NCBI RefSeq assembly: GCF_900142645.1
Contig: NZ_FRBP01000011.1
Location: forward strand, 62,001 to 126,000
Direction of reading: 5' to 3'
Source: Eubacterium callanderi
GTDB lineage: Bacteria > Bacillota > Clostridia > Eubacteriales > Eubacteriaceae
DNA length: 64,000 nucleotides
How positions within the stretch are numbered: the stretch's first letter is position 1; the number at the start of each line of letters is the position of its first letter. Both the position numbers and the translations under genes were made by a program. The notes below the pieces were generated by a model. That model made no database searches, was not told the DNA's origin, and saw only the letters and a program-made list of their open reading frames with translations. Shown here in pieces: positions 24,164-33,717 of this stretch.

Positions 24164-25999
24164 ATGGAACAGAAAAACCCCCACAGGAAACCCCTTATAT
24201 TTTATTATCTGATCGGACTGGTGATCATCATGCTTCTTAACGCGCTGGTATTCCCATCGCTGATGAAGGAACAGGTAACCGAGGTTGATTACGGAACCTT
24301 TTTATCAGCCATCGACAGTGGAACCATCGATGCGGTTGAAATAAATAACGATGAAATTGTGTATAAGACAAAGGACGGCAGCGGTAAGGAGACGATTTAC
24401 AGCACCGGTAAAATGGATGATCCGGACCTGGTCAACCGTTTGTCTGCCGCCAAGGGCAGCAATGACCAGGGCAAAATTTCCTTTACCCAGATTGCACAGC
24501 AGAGGACATCCCCCATTATCAGCTTCCTGCTCACCTGGATTCTTCCCTTCCTGCTGATCTTTGGAATCGGGCAGCTCATGGGCAACAGGCTTCAGAAGAA
24601 AATGGGCGGCAATGCCATGACCTTTGGCAAGAGCAACGCTAAAATATACGTCGAGGCGGAAACGGGCAAAACCTTTAAGGATGTGGCCGGCCAGGATGAG
24701 GCCAAGGAGGCCCTGACAGAGATTGTCGATTTTCTGCACAATCCTAAAAAATATGCCGACATCGGCGCAAACCTGCCAAAGGGCGCTCTGCTTGTGGGCC
24801 CTCCGGGAACCGGTAAAACCCTTCTGGCAAGGGCCGTCGCGGGTGAGGCTAAGGTCCCGTTTTTCTCGATCTCGGGCTCTGAATTTGTGGAAATGTTTGT
24901 TGGTATGGGCGCGGCCAAGGTTCGTGACCTGTTTAAGCAGGCCACCGATAAGGCGCCGTGTATTGTCTTTATTGACGAGATTGACACCATTGGCAAGAAG
25001 CGTGACAGCAAGGGCTTTACCGGGAACGACGAGCGTGAGCAGACCCTTAACCAGCTGCTGTCGGAGATGGATGGCTTTGACGGAAAAAAAGGGGTTGTTA
25101 TCCTGGCAGCGACCAACCGTCCGGAAACCCTTGACCAGGCGCTGCTGCGCCCGGGCCGTTTCGACCGGCGTATCCCGGTTGAGCTGCCCGATCTCAATGG
25201 CCGTGAAGCGATTCTGAAGGTTCATTCTCAGGATGTCAAGATGGATGGGAACATTGACTATAATGCCATTGCCCGGGCCACTGCCGGAGCCTCCGGCGCG
25301 GATCTGGCCAATATCATCAACGAGGCGGCATTACGTGCAGTGCGCTGCGGCCGCAATAAGGTTAAGCAGAACGACCTTGAGGAAAGTGTTGAGGTCGTTA
25401 TTGCAGGCTACCAGCGCAAGAATGCGGCCATATCCCCCAAGGAAAAGGAAATCGTGGCTTACCATGAGGTGGGGCACGCCCTGGTGGCGGCAAAGCAGAC
25501 CGATTCGGCGCCGGTACACAAGATTACCATTATTCCGCGTACCTCCGGAGCCCTGGGCTACACCATGCAGGTGGATGAGGGTGAGCACAACCTGATGAGC
25601 CGGGATGAGATCTACAATAAGATTACGACCTTTACAGGCGGCAGGGCCGCTGAGGAAATTATCTTTAATTCGGTGACTTCTGGCGCGTCCAATGACATTG
25701 AGCAGGCTACGCGTCTGGCGAGGGCTATGGTTACCCGCTTTGGTATGAGTAAGGATTTTGGAATGGTGGCCCTGGAAACAGTGGACAATCCATATCTCGG
25801 CGGCGACACCTCGCTGGCCTGCTCTGCCGAGACTGCGGCCCGGGTAGACCGGGAGGTCATGGATATTATCGGCAGCGCCCATGAGAAGGCCATTGGTATC
25901 CTAAAGGATAATCAGGAAAAGCTCCACGAGCTGGCCCGTTATCTGCTCGAAAAAGAAACCATCACAGGAGAGGAATTTATGGAGATTCTGAACCGTTAA
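24164..25999 (+). CDS. ftsH: ATP-dependent zinc metalloprotease FtsH
   Basis: Membrane-bound AAA+ protease that extracts and degrades misfolded or regulatory membrane proteins. 611 residues: membrane helices at about 11-30 and 116-139 with a short extracellular domain between, Walker A GPPGTGKT (212-219), Walker B VFIDEID (near 270), the second region of homology ([20 protein letters not shown]) and zinc site HEVGH (434-438). All key residues are intact. It stands alone under a TetR regulator, not in the tilS-hpt-ftsH setting of the housekeeping gene, so it may be an inducible paralogue (inference). The ATG at 24164 has AAGGAGA 5 bases upstream. Confidence 0.95.
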   Translation: MEQKNPHRKPLIFYYLIGLVIIMLLNALVFPSLMKEQVTEVDYGTFLSAIDSGTIDAVEINNDEIVYKTKDGSGKETIYSTGKMDDPDLVNRLSAAKGSNDQGKISFTQIAQQRTSPIISFLLTWILPFLLIFGIGQLMGNRLQKKMGGNAMTFGKSNAKIYVEAETGKTFKDVAGQDEAKEALTEIVDFLHNPKKYADIGANLPKGALLVGPPGTGKTLLARAVAGEAKVPFFSISGSEFVEMFVGMGAAKVRDLFKQATDKAPCIVFIDEIDTIGKKRDSKGFTGNDEREQTLNQLLSEMDGFDGKKGVVILAATNRPETLDQALLRPGRFDRRIPVELPDLNGREAILKVHSQDVKMDGNIDYNAIARATAGASGADLANIINEAALRAVRCGRNKVKQNDLEESVEVVIAGYQRKNAAISPKEKEIVAYHEVGHALVAAKQTDSAPVHKITIIPRTSGALGYTMQVDEGEHNLMSRDEIYNKITTFTGGRAAEEIIFNSVTSGASNDIEQATRLARAMVTRFGMSKDFGMVALETVDNPYLGGDTSLACSAETAARVDREVMDIIGSAHEKAIGILKDNQEKLHELARYLLEKETITGEEFMEILNR

Positions 26000-26005
26000 G
26001 GCAAA

Positions 26006-26045
26006 AAAAGGATGACCGTCCGAAACGGGCGGTCGTCCTTTTGTC
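26006..26045 (+). terminator. Terminator after ftsH, GACCGTC-type repeat copy
   Basis: AAAAGGATGACCGTC pairs with GCGGTCGTCCTTTT, loop CGAAACGG, then TTTTG. Confidence 0.88.
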
Positions 26046-26193
26046 ATTTTTTGAAATAGTAAAAGGGCTTCTGTCGATGCTTGTGAGATTTTACCGAAAA
26101 GACCTCTTTAATACGGTTATTGTAATCGAAGATTATGCGGTATTGTGATATAGTAGAATAAAGAAGAATAATTAAATTTTCAGGAGGAATCAG

Positions 26194-26421
26194 ATGAGTA
26201 TTCAGGAAAAATTCAGCGATGCGATGGAACGTATTAAGTCAGACCCGGATCTGGCCAATGAGTTTAAGGAAGATCCCGTTAAAACAGCCGAATCCGTTTT
26301 GGGCGTGGATCTGCCGGATGAACAGATTGCAGGCTTTATCAATCATATCAAGGATAATGTGGATCTGGGTGAAATCAAAAGCCCGTCAGACCTTTTTAAC
26401 TCTATTAAGCATTTATTCTAA
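26194..26421 (+). CDS. Small acidic protein, Nif11/NHLP leader-like
   Basis: 75 residues: MSIQEKFSDAMERIKSDPDL, then ANEFKEDPVKTAESVLGVDL and PDEQIAGFINHIKDN. The pattern of a DP-rich helical start followed by LGVDLPDEQ resembles the leader part of Nif11 or nitrile-hydratase-type RiPP precursors, but there is no Cys/Ser/Thr-rich core after it and no modifying enzyme nearby. AGGAGG is 7 bases before the ATG, and a terminator follows, so it is a real single-gene unit. Stand-alone small helical proteins of this type are common in Clostridia, with unknown function. Confidence 0.65.
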   Translation: MSIQEKFSDAMERIKSDPDLANEFKEDPVKTAESVLGVDLPDEQIAGFINHIKDNVDLGEIKSPSDLFNSIKHLF

Positions 26422-26424
26422 ACT

Positions 26425-26463
26425 AAAAAACCAACGGCGTACAGCACCGTTGGTTTTGTTTTT
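26425..26463 (+). terminator. Bidirectional terminator
   Basis: AAAACCAACGG pairs with CCGTTGGTTTT, then T-rich; A-rich on the left, so it also serves the convergent HerA-like gene. Confidence 0.85.
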
Positions 26464-26465
26464 TA

Positions 26466-27923
26466 TCAGCGTTTAAGGACGTCGAAGAGCCCGCGTACCA
26501 GGCTTTTTCCAACCTCGCGTCCAATGGTGGACAGCGCGCTGTCTGCAGCCTTTTCAAAAGAGGACTTCTGGTGTCTGGGCGCGGCTTCTTTGGCCGGCTT
26601 CTTTTCTGCCTCGGCCGGAGCGGCTTCCTGGGCTGCGGCTTCGGCCTGCTGCTGGAGATCCTCATAGGCGGATTCGCGGTCGATGGTGTCCCTGTATTTG
26701 GCGTTAAAGGGGCTCTGCTCGATCAGGGCGTTCCGGCTATCTGGGGCGGCGGGACCCATGTGGCTCTGCGGCGGAAGGATAAAGCAGCGCTCAACCACCG
26801 TAGGGCGGCCCTCCTCATCCAGGCAGGATATCAGGGCTTCGCCGGTGCCCAGGTCGGTGATGGCCTCATCGGTTTTAAAAGCCGGGTTGGGGCGGAAGGT
26901 TTCGGCCGCGGTTTTGATGGCTTTTTGTTCGGAGGGGGAGTAGGCCCGGAGCGCGTGCTGGATGCGGTTGCCAAGCTGTGAGAGGATGCTGTCCGGCATG
27001 TCTGTGGGGCTTTGTGAGATGAAGTAGATGCCAACACCCTTTGAGCGGATCAGCCGCACGACCTGTTCGATTTTTTCGAGGAGTACCTTGGGCGCGCCGT
27101 TGAAAAGCAGATGGGCTTCGTCAAAGAAAAAGACCATCTTGGGTGCATCCAGGTCGCCTGCTTCGGGTAGCACCTCAAAGAGGTCGGACATGAGCCAGAG
27201 CAGGAAGGTGGAGTAGAGGGCAGGGGTCTGGATGAGCTCGACGCAGTCCAGAATATTGATGGTACCCAGGCCGTTTTCGTCGGTTTGAATCCAGTCCATG
27301 ATGTCTAAAGCGGGCTCGCCGAAAAACTGGTCGGCGCCCTGGTCTTCCAGGGACAGGATGGCGCGCAGAATGGCGCCGACGCTCTGGGAGGAGATGTTGC
27401 CGTATTCCATTTTCAGGTCTTTGGCGTTGTTGCCCACATACTGGAGCATGGCCTTGAGGTCCTTAATGTCAATGAGCAGCAGGTTTTTCGCGTCGGCTAC
27501 CCTGAACACAATGTTCAGGATGCCAGACTGGGTATCGTTGAGGTTGAGGAGACGCGAGAGCAGCAGAGGCCCCATCTGAGAAATGGTGGTGCGGATGGGG
27601 TGCCCCTGCTTGCCGAGCAGGTCCCAGAAACGAACCGGGTACGGCTTATAACCGAATTGATCCCCCAGACCGAATTTTTCAATGCGCTTTTGCATATCCT
27701 CACTGTCGGTTCCGGGCTCGCAGGTGCCGGAGAGGTCTCCCTTTACGTCTGCCAGAAAGACCGGGACACCAAGATCGCTGAATGATTCGGCTAACACCTT
27801 CAGGGTAATGGTTTTGCCAGTACCGGTGGCTCCGGCCACCAGGCCGTGCCGGTTGGCCATTTTGGGCAGGAGATAAACAGGCTGTTCACCTTTTGCAATC
27901 CAGATTTTATTGTCAGTATACAT
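26466..27923 (-). CDS. HerA-like ATPase (DUF853)
   Basis: 485 residues. Walker [13 protein letters not shown] near residue 32, Walker [13 protein letters not shown] near 268, and the family-typical [12 protein letters not shown]. This is the DUF853 branch of HerA/FtsK-type P-loop ATPases, soluble proteins usually of unknown role. The C-terminal ~90 residues are Ala/Glu/Lys-rich ([19 protein letters not shown]), then [13 protein letters not shown], as is usual. No nuclease partner (NurA or SIR2) is adjacent, so a Hachiman- or HerA-based defence role is not supported. GGAGG lies about 7 bases before the ATG. Confidence 0.9.
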   Translation of the reverse strand: MYTDNKIWIAKGEQPVYLLPKMANRHGLVAGATGTGKTITLKVLAESFSDLGVPVFLADVKGDLSGTCEPGTDSEDMQKRIEKFGLGDQFGYKPYPVRFWDLLGKQGHPIRTTISQMGPLLLSRLLNLNDTQSGILNIVFRVADAKNLLLIDIKDLKAMLQYVGNNAKDLKMEYGNISSQSVGAILRAILSLEDQGADQFFGEPALDIMDWIQTDENGLGTINILDCVELIQTPALYSTFLLWLMSDLFEVLPEAGDLDAPKMVFFFDEAHLLFNGAPKVLLEKIEQVVRLIRSKGVGIYFISQSPTDMPDSILSQLGNRIQHALRAYSPSEQKAIKTAAETFRPNPAFKTDEAITDLGTGEALISCLDEEGRPTVVERCFILPPQSHMGPAAPDSRNALIEQSPFNAKYRDTIDRESAYEDLQQQAEAAAQEAAPAEAEKKPAKEAAPRHQKSSFEKAADSALSTIGREVGKSLVRGLFDVLKR

Positions 27924-28042
27924 GTGCTTTCCTCCATAAATAATCTATCTTAATTATACTAGAGGCAGAAAGTACAGCGGTGTTGAAAATGGTAAAAACA
28001 GGACGAATTTGGAAAAAATAAAAAACAGCCCCCGTGGGACTG

Positions 28043-28531
28043 TTAAAAGGCCAGAAGCATATCATACCAGACAGCGCCGCCGTGAGTCGAGGCCGAAACG
28101 CCAAGATTCTGATACCCGAAGCTTTCGTAAAACGAGATCAGCCTTTCCTTACAGGTCAGGATCAGGCCCTCTCTTCCGGAATCCATGGCTTTATGAATTA
28201 AATAGGTCATTAAGATGGTCGCAATGCCCTTGTGCTGCCAGTCGGGCAGGACGTCCAGGCCAAAAATGCTCTGGTAACGGCCATCAGGGTGGTGGCGGGA
28301 GCTGTCCTCGAAAAGGATGTCTGAAATGGTTTCGTCATCGGTGACGCAGCCGTTAATCATGCCGACGATCTGTCCCTCGACCTCCGCAACAAAAAAGCTT
28401 TCGGGAAAGGTTTTGATGCGTTGTTCAAAGGCGGCGGAATCCGCTGCTTCGGCAGCCGGAAAACAGGCCGCTTCCAGGGCAGCGATTGAGGGCAGATCCT
28501 CAGGCCTGGCTTGCCGGATACGTATGTTCAT
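28043..28531 (-). CDS. GNAT N-acetyltransferase (AANAT-like)
   Basis: 162 residues. Acetyl-CoA binding motif DVLPDWQHKGIATILMTYLI (near 92-110) and the C-terminal LTCKERLISFYESFGYQNLG, then HGGAVWYDM, as in arylalkylamine-acetyltransferase-like GNATs. Amine substrate unknown. The minus-strand start has GTGAGGT 9 bases upstream. Divergent from the sugar O-acetyltransferase gene, with a 131-bp gap holding a 9-bp inverted repeat. Confidence 0.88.
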   Translation of the reverse strand: MNIRIRQARPEDLPSIAALEAACFPAAEAADSAAFEQRIKTFPESFFVAEVEGQIVGMINGCVTDDETISDILFEDSSRHHPDGRYQSIFGLDVLPDWQHKGIATILMTYLIHKAMDSGREGLILTCKERLISFYESFGYQNLGVSASTHGGAVWYDMLLAF

Positions 28532-28616
28532 ACAAAATTTACCTCACTTAATCAATGCTGAGATAAGTATACACCTTTGTCATTCAGAGAGCAAGGGGCT
28601 AGGCCAAAGTAGATTT

Positions 28617-28642
28617 ATTTGTTATAATTTATCATAACAAAT
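28617..28642. promoter_or_regulatory. Operator-like inverted repeat
   Basis: ATTTGTTAT (28617-28625) and ATAACAAAT (28634-28642), 8-bp centre. It covers a TATAAT (28623-28628) upstream of the O-acetyltransferase, so binding would block transcription. Confidence 0.5.
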
Positions 28643-28662
28643 AAAGATATGGTGAGGAAATG

Positions 28663-29244
28663 ATGACCGAAAAAGAAAAAATGCTGGCCGGGCAGCTCTA
28701 CTGTGCCGAGACACCGGAGCTGACTGCGGAGCGGATGAAAGCCCATGAGCTCTGCCGCCTTTTTAATTTAACCACAGAATACGAGCCGCTGCACCGCCAG
28801 ATGCTCATCGGGCAGCTCTTTGGACAACTTGGCAAAAACCCCATGGTTCAGCCGAGCTTTAAGTGTGATTACGGTTATAACATCACCGCCGGAGATAACC
28901 TGTACGTCAATTTTGACGCTGTTTTCCTGGATGTCTGCCCGATTACCATTGGGGATAACTGCTTTATGGCGCCCCGCGTCTGTATTTTTACGGCCTGGCA
29001 TCCAGTGGTCAGTGAAGAACGCAATACGCTTCAGGAGGGCGGCAGCCCTGTGACCATCGGGGACAACGTGTGGATCGGCGGCAATACCACCATCAACCCG
29101 GGAGTAACCATTGGCAGCAATGTCGTGATTGGTTCTGGCTCTGTGGTGACAAGGGATATACCGGATAATGTGGTGGCAGCCGGCAACCCGGCGAGGGTGC
29201 TCCGTGAGATAACAGATGCGGACAGAATGATGGCAGAACGCTAA
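28663..29244 (+). CDS. Maltose/galactoside-type O-acetyltransferase
   Basis: 193 residues of the MAT/GAT left-handed beta-helix family: MTEKEKMLAGQLYCAETPEL at the N-terminus and hexapeptide repeats (GDNVWIGGNTTINPGVTIGS, NVVIGSGSVVTRDIP). It moves an acetyl group from acetyl-CoA to a sugar hydroxyl; the catalytic His is in TAWHPV near 116. The ATG at 28663 lies 4 bases after GTGAGGA; the ATG three bases earlier is too close. A GC-rich terminator follows. Confidence 0.9.
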   Translation: MTEKEKMLAGQLYCAETPELTAERMKAHELCRLFNLTTEYEPLHRQMLIGQLFGQLGKNPMVQPSFKCDYGYNITAGDNLYVNFDAVFLDVCPITIGDNCFMAPRVCIFTAWHPVVSEERNTLQEGGSPVTIGDNVWIGGNTTINPGVTIGSNVVIGSGSVVTRDIPDNVVAAGNPARVLREITDADRMMAER

Positions 29245-29279
29245 AAAAAGCGCGCTCCTGTATGGAACGCGCTTTTTTA
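29244..29279 (+). terminator. Bidirectional terminator
   Basis: AAAAAAGCGCG pairs with CGCGCTTTTTT; shared with the convergent flippase gene. Confidence 0.88.
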
Positions 29280-29288
29280 ATGCCTGCA

Positions 29289-30905
29289 TTACGACGCTTT
29301 TGGCGACAGCTTTTGTATTTTTTTGACCAGGGGCAGTAAAAACCGTTTGCCCGGCAGCAGCTCCAGCTCATCCTCGCTGAGGATACCGAAGAAAATGATC
29401 AAAAAGAAGTAGATGACCGCAGCCACAACAATGGCGGCAAGGACCGAAATCGTATTGCCGGTACGGGGCAGCAGAAAATTGTAGCAGCCAAGAGCCGACA
29501 TGCCCATGATGGCCGAGGCGATAAAAGGTTTGATCATGGTGTTTATATAGCTCAGGCGAACGTGGGTGTAGCGGCGGATAAACAGAAAATTGACGATCAT
29601 TAAAAAGATAAAGGTCAGCATTGTGCTCAGGACAACCCCGTAGATATTGAGCGCGGGGATAGCCATGAACACATAGCTGCAGCCAATGCGCACCACAGAG
29701 GCTCCTAACAGCGCAATGAGCGGGATGATAAAGCGGTCAATGGACTGCAAAATACTCTGGAAGGTATTGGACAGCATGATAAAAATGGTCGCGAAGGCAT
29801 AGACCTCCATGATGGCTGCGCCGTGCTCGGAGCCGGGGAAGATCAGCGTGAAGATACCGTCTGAGAGCACAGACAGGCCGATACAGCAGGGCAGGGCCAC
29901 CAGCACAACCAGCCGGATAGCGGTATTGATGCGCTCGTTGATCCCGGCCTGATCTTTGAGGGCAAAGGATTCCGAGATGGCGGGGATCATGGCCGCAGCG
30001 AAGGTGGCGCTGATGCTCAAAGGGATGTTGACAAAGGTATCGGCATAGGAGAAGTCCCCCATGAGGGCTGTGGCTGTGTAGGAATCGAACCCGGCAAGCG
30101 CCAGCCGGTCAACATACATCATGGCGTCGACAAAGGAGAAAAAGGTAATCATGGCAGAGGTCAGGGTAACCGGAACAGCGATGAGCACCAGGCGTTTCAA
30201 AATCCTTTTGCGGGACAGGGGAGTCTTGCGGCTGGTTTTGAGCAGCAGTGTTTTGTGCTTTCGGGTAAAATAAAAATGCCAGACGATTAAAAGCAGGCAG
30301 GCCGCCAGACTGCTGATGGTGGTTCCCAAATAAGCACCGCCAACGCCAAGGCTGACGTTTTGCAGCATGACCACACAGTACCAGCATAAAAAGACGCCCA
30401 GCACAATGCGGACAACCTGCTCGATTACCTGGGAGATGGCCGTGGGCAGCATATTCTGAAAACCCTGAAAGTAGCCCCGGTAGACAGAACAGACCGCCAC
30501 GATCAGCGGGGAGAAGGCAATGCCCTGAATGGCATAGATACTTTCAGACGGCCAGTTGGTCACCCCGATGAGCCAGCTGGCCCCAAAAAACAGGAAAAGG
30601 CTGGAAAGCCCGCCCAGGACAAAGAGGGTGAGCAGGGAGACCTTGAAAACATTGGTGACAGCCCTGAAGTCTCCGATGGCCACATTTTCTGAAATCATTT
30701 TGGATACAGCCACCGGAAAGCCGACGGTGGATACCATCAGCAGGAGGCTGTAAATACTGAAGACATTTGAGAAAATGCCATTGCCGTAGCTGCCCACCAG
30801 GTTGCTGATGGGAATACGGAAAAGGATGCCGATCAGTCTTACAAAGATACCGGCAGCGGCGAGAATGGCCGCGCCCTTAACCCAGCTTTTTTCTGTTTTA
30901 CGCAT
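29289..30905 (-). CDS. SpoVB/MurJ-like MOP flippase
   Basis: 538 residues with about 14 membrane helices. The N-terminus KGAAILAAAGIFVRLIGILF, then RIPISNLVGSYGNGIFSNVF, is typical of the SpoVB/YtgP branch of the polysaccharide transport (MOP) superfamily, which flips lipid-linked precursors such as lipid II. AAGGAGA precedes the ATG. An M20 hydrolase gene lies upstream on the same strand, separated by a GACCGT-type palindrome. Precise substrate uncertain. Confidence 0.87.
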   Translation of the reverse strand: MRKTEKSWVKGAAILAAAGIFVRLIGILFRIPISNLVGSYGNGIFSNVFSIYSLLLMVSTVGFPVAVSKMISENVAIGDFRAVTNVFKVSLLTLFVLGGLSSLFLFFGASWLIGVTNWPSESIYAIQGIAFSPLIVAVCSVYRGYFQGFQNMLPTAISQVIEQVVRIVLGVFLCWYCVVMLQNVSLGVGGAYLGTTISSLAACLLLIVWHFYFTRKHKTLLLKTSRKTPLSRKRILKRLVLIAVPVTLTSAMITFFSFVDAMMYVDRLALAGFDSYTATALMGDFSYADTFVNIPLSISATFAAAMIPAISESFALKDQAGINERINTAIRLVVLVALPCCIGLSVLSDGIFTLIFPGSEHGAAIMEVYAFATIFIMLSNTFQSILQSIDRFIIPLIALLGASVVRIGCSYVFMAIPALNIYGVVLSTMLTFIFLMIVNFLFIRRYTHVRLSYINTMIKPFIASAIMGMSALGCYNFLLPRTGNTISVLAAIVVAAVIYFFLIIFFGILSEDELELLPGKRFLLPLVKKIQKLSPKAS

Positions 30906-30935
30906 ATATTATATTCTCCTTGGTTAGTGTGTGTC

Positions 30936-30960
30936 ACGACCGTACGAAACGGACGGTCGT
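30936..30960. repeat. GACCGT-type palindrome, no T-run
   Basis: ACGACCGT (30936-30943) pairs with ACGGTCGT (30953-30960). It lies just after the stop codon of the minus-strand M20 gene. Without a T-run on either strand it is not a standard terminator. Confidence 0.75.
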
Positions 30961-32115
30961 CTAAAGTGAGAGAAGCATTCTGTAGAGCATTTCCAGTGCC
31001 GGGCCGAAGATGCCCTCGTTAAAGTCAAACTTGGGGTGGTGGATAGGATAATTGGGCGCAGTGTCCTGGGCGGCAAAGAAGACAATGCGCAGGCCTGGGA
31101 TATCCTTAAAATACCAGCCTGCATTGTCGCCGACCAGAAAAGGTGAACCGGAGAGGACACAGCGGCCGCCAAAGACCGCTCTGCCCGCGTCACAGCCCTT
31201 TTGGATAAGGCGGGGATCGTTGATGACAGCAGGCGTCCTGTGGGACAGGCTGACGCGGATCTGGGTGCCGGTGCGCTTTTCGGTGTTTTCAGCCATACGC
31301 CGGATGGATGAGAACAGGAGATCGAAGTCTGATTCTGTAAAAGCGCGCAGGGTCCCCTCCATGGCGCAGGTGTCAGGAATAACGTTGGATTTGACGCCGC
31401 CGCTGATGGTTCCAAAGCCGATAATGAAAGGTTTCTGAGTGACGGCTGTGGCGTTGAGCCCCTCAATAGCGCATAACAATGAGGCAGCCGCGCTGACCGC
31501 GCTGTTGCCCAGAGAGGACTCGGCCCAGTGGCCTGAGGAGCCAGTAACCTCGATTTTGAGACCCGCGACCGTGGCCGTGGAGGCCTCCCGCTGTATTTCC
31601 ATGCCAAAGGGCTCAGAATTGGCGAAATGAAAGATGATGAGCTGATCAGGCTTTGGCGATTCCAGCGCCCCGCCGTCAATCAGCAGTCTGGCGCCGCGGC
31701 CGGTTTCCTCGGCTGGCTCAAAAAGAAAACGGATATTGGTGGACAGCGCGTCCCTGTGCGCGCTTAAAAGCCGGGCCAGCCCCAGGGTAAGGGCAGTGAT
31801 CCCGTCATGGCCGCAGGCGTGGGATACGCCCGGCGTCCGGGAGGCGTAAGGCACTGCTTTTTCATCGGCAATGGGCAGCGCGTCGATTTCGGCCCGGATG
31901 GCAGTGGTGGGGTAATCTGGATTGACGATGAGGTCAGCGACCACACCGGTGGGCGCGACACGGCGGTGAGGGATGGACAGGGCGTCCAGGTGGGCCTCGA
32001 TGCAGTCCGCGGTCTGGTATTCCTCAAGGCTCAGCTCAGGATTCTGGTGGAGCTGCCGCCTCAGCAGGATGATTTCCGGCAGCAGCGCGTGGATTTCAGT
32101 TTTAATTTGAGTCAT
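30961..32115 (-). CDS. M20 family amidohydrolase
   Basis: 384-residue metal-dependent hydrolase (M20D, like N-acyl-L-amino acid amidohydrolases and hippurate hydrolases). Metal-site blocks: AEIDALPI near 78, the HACGHDG motif near 100, FEPAEETGRGARLLIDGGAL near 137, and a C-terminal YPIHHPKFDFNE with the last His ligand. Cytosolic. The substrate, an N-acyl amino acid or peptide, is unknown. It reads toward the flippase gene. Confidence 0.9.
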   Translation of the reverse strand: MTQIKTEIHALLPEIILLRRQLHQNPELSLEEYQTADCIEAHLDALSIPHRRVAPTGVVADLIVNPDYPTTAIRAEIDALPIADEKAVPYASRTPGVSHACGHDGITALTLGLARLLSAHRDALSTNIRFLFEPAEETGRGARLLIDGGALESPKPDQLIIFHFANSEPFGMEIQREASTATVAGLKIEVTGSSGHWAESSLGNSAVSAAASLLCAIEGLNATAVTQKPFIIGFGTISGGVKSNVIPDTCAMEGTLRAFTESDFDLLFSSIRRMAENTEKRTGTQIRVSLSHRTPAVINDPRLIQKGCDAGRAVFGGRCVLSGSPFLVGDNAGWYFKDIPGLRIVFFAAQDTAPNYPIHHPKFDFNEGIFGPALEMLYRMLLSL

Positions 32116-32242
32116 TAAAATCCTCCGATGATGGGTTAAAAAGATGTTTTTTCAATTATACCATAAAATTTTCAAAATCCTTATAAAATCCTGAAAATTG
32201 CCTTATATACTAGAGCCATCAAAAGAAGTAAGGAGCGATAAC

Positions 32243-32965
32243 ATGACTGAATATTTGTTGGAAACACGGGCTCTGAGCAAGAGCTTTAAGAAAACAGAGG
32301 CTGTCAAAAAACTAAACCTCAGGGTAAGAAAAAATACGATTTACGGCCTTCTGGGCCCCAATGGGGCGGGCAAGTCCACCACGCTTAAGATGATGACCGG
32401 TATGCTGCGCCCCACCGCTGGAGAGATCATTTTTAACGGGCACAGCTGGTCCAGAAAGGATCTTGAAAACATGGGTGTCCTGATCGAATGGCCGCCCCTT
32501 TACGACAATCTGACGGCTGAGGAGAACCTGAAGGTCCGCACAACCCTGCTGGGGCTTCCTGAGAAGCGGATCGGGCAGGTGCTGAAACTTGTTGACCTCA
32601 AGAACACAGGCAGCAAGCGCGCCGGGCAGTTTTCCATGGGGATGAAACAGCGGCTGGGGATTGCCCTGGCGCTGCTGGGAAACCCGAAGCTGTTGATTCT
32701 GGATGAGCCGACCAATGGTCTGGACCCCATCGGAATCCAGGAGCTGCGTGAGCTGATCCGTTCCTTTCCAAAGCATGGGATCACGGTGATACTGTCGAGC
32801 CATATCCTTTCAGAGGTTGAGCTCATGGCTGATGATATCGGCATTATCAGCGACGGCGTGCTGGGCTACCAGTCAAAAATTCATAAAGGTGAGAACCTGG
32901 AGGCTCTGTTTATGCAGGTCGTTAAAAACAGCCGCGCGCAGGAGGGGGGAGACATATCATGCTAA
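32243..32965 (+). CDS. Lantibiotic-resistance ABC transporter ATPase (CprA/LanF type)
   Basis: 240 residues: Walker A GPNGAGKSTT near 38, signature FSMGMKQRLG near 134, Walker B LLILDEPTNGLD near 155. It belongs to the LanF/BcrA group that powers removal of cationic peptides from the membrane. Two permeases and a two-component system follow in the order of the Clostridioides difficile cprABC-K/R region, here with regulator before kinase. The ATG at 32243 has AAGGAG 7 bases upstream; the longer frame begins before the promoter-like region. It overlaps the next gene by 7 bp. Confidence 0.9.
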   Translation: MTEYLLETRALSKSFKKTEAVKKLNLRVRKNTIYGLLGPNGAGKSTTLKMMTGMLRPTAGEIIFNGHSWSRKDLENMGVLIEWPPLYDNLTAEENLKVRTTLLGLPEKRIGQVLKLVDLKNTGSKRAGQFSMGMKQRLGIALALLGNPKLLILDEPTNGLDPIGIQELRELIRSFPKHGITVILSSHILSEVELMADDIGIISDGVLGYQSKIHKGENLEALFMQVVKNSRAQEGGDISC

Positions 32966-33717
32966 ATCTGATGAAGGCAGAAAATTTGAAATTCAAACGC
33001 ACTTTCAGCCGCAAGCTGATTTTTCTGGGGCCCCTGGGGCTCATACTTCTGAGTTTTACCTTTGGTTTTGGCTACTATCAGATCAATGCCTTTAACTGGT
33101 GGTATACGCTGATCTACCCGGGTTGTATCGCACTGTTCGCGGCGCTCTCCAACCAGAAGGACGGGAATAAAAAGCTTAAATACCAGAACCTGTACACCGT
33201 ACCTGTCGATCTCAGGGCTTCCTGGCTGGCTAAAATGGGCGTCGCCGCTTTTTATGCTCTGATGTCCTGCGGCGTGGTGCTTCTGGGGATTATTCTGGGC
33301 ACAGGCATCAAAGGTTTTGTCTGGCAGGGGACAACCCTGCCGCTTTCAGACACTATTTTACCCATGATATTGGGGATGGCGGTGGTCTTTCTGACCAGTG
33401 TGTGGGAAATTCCCCTTTGCTTTATACTCGCTAAAAAGCTTGGCTTTTTGGGGGCAGTGCTGCTCAATGTCGGTGTGGGGACCGTCGGCGGTGTCCTGCT
33501 GGCGGAGCAGGGCTTTTGGTTTATGATGCCATACTCCTGGACCTCCAGGGCGATGTGTCCGGTACTGGGCATCAGGCCGAATAACCTGCTGGTGGAGCCC
33601 GGAAGTCCTCTGCTTGACATGAGCGTGGTCCCAGTGGCGGTCGTGCTGTCTCTGGCGCTGTGCGCAGCCCTGACACTTCTCTGCGTGCGCTGGTTCAGCA
33701 AAAAGGAGGCTGCATAA
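32959..33717 (+). CDS. Lantibiotic-resistance ABC permease (MutE/EpiE type)
   Basis: 252 residues, six hydrophobic segments. The start MLNLMKAENLKFKRTFSRKL with a lysine-rich N-terminus, then WWYTLIYPGCIALFAALSNQ and KKLKYQNLYT, is typical of the LanE-type permease. GGAGGGGGG lies 9 bases before the ATG, inside the end of the ATPase gene, so the two are translationally linked. With the next permease it should form the membrane part of a heterodimeric exporter. Confidence 0.88.
   Translation: MLNLMKAENLKFKRTFSRKLIFLGPLGLILLSFTFGFGYYQINAFNWWYTLIYPGCIALFAALSNQKDGNKKLKYQNLYTVPVDLRASWLAKMGVAAFYALMSCGVVLLGIILGTGIKGFVWQGTTLPLSDTILPMILGMAVVFLTSVWEIPLCFILAKKLGFLGAVLLNVGVGTVGGVLLAEQGFWFMMPYSWTSRAMCPVLGIRPNNLLVEPGSPLLDMSVVPVAVVLSLALCAALTLLCVRWFSKKEAA

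Noticed and set aside
24305-25225. 306-residue ORF on the minus strand inside ftsH
   Set aside because: Antisense shadow of the conserved FtsH frame; no family pattern and no start signals.
26466-27923. HerA-like ATPase as part of an anti-phage system
   Set aside because: It belongs to the DUF853 branch and has no SIR2, NurA or other nuclease partner nearby.
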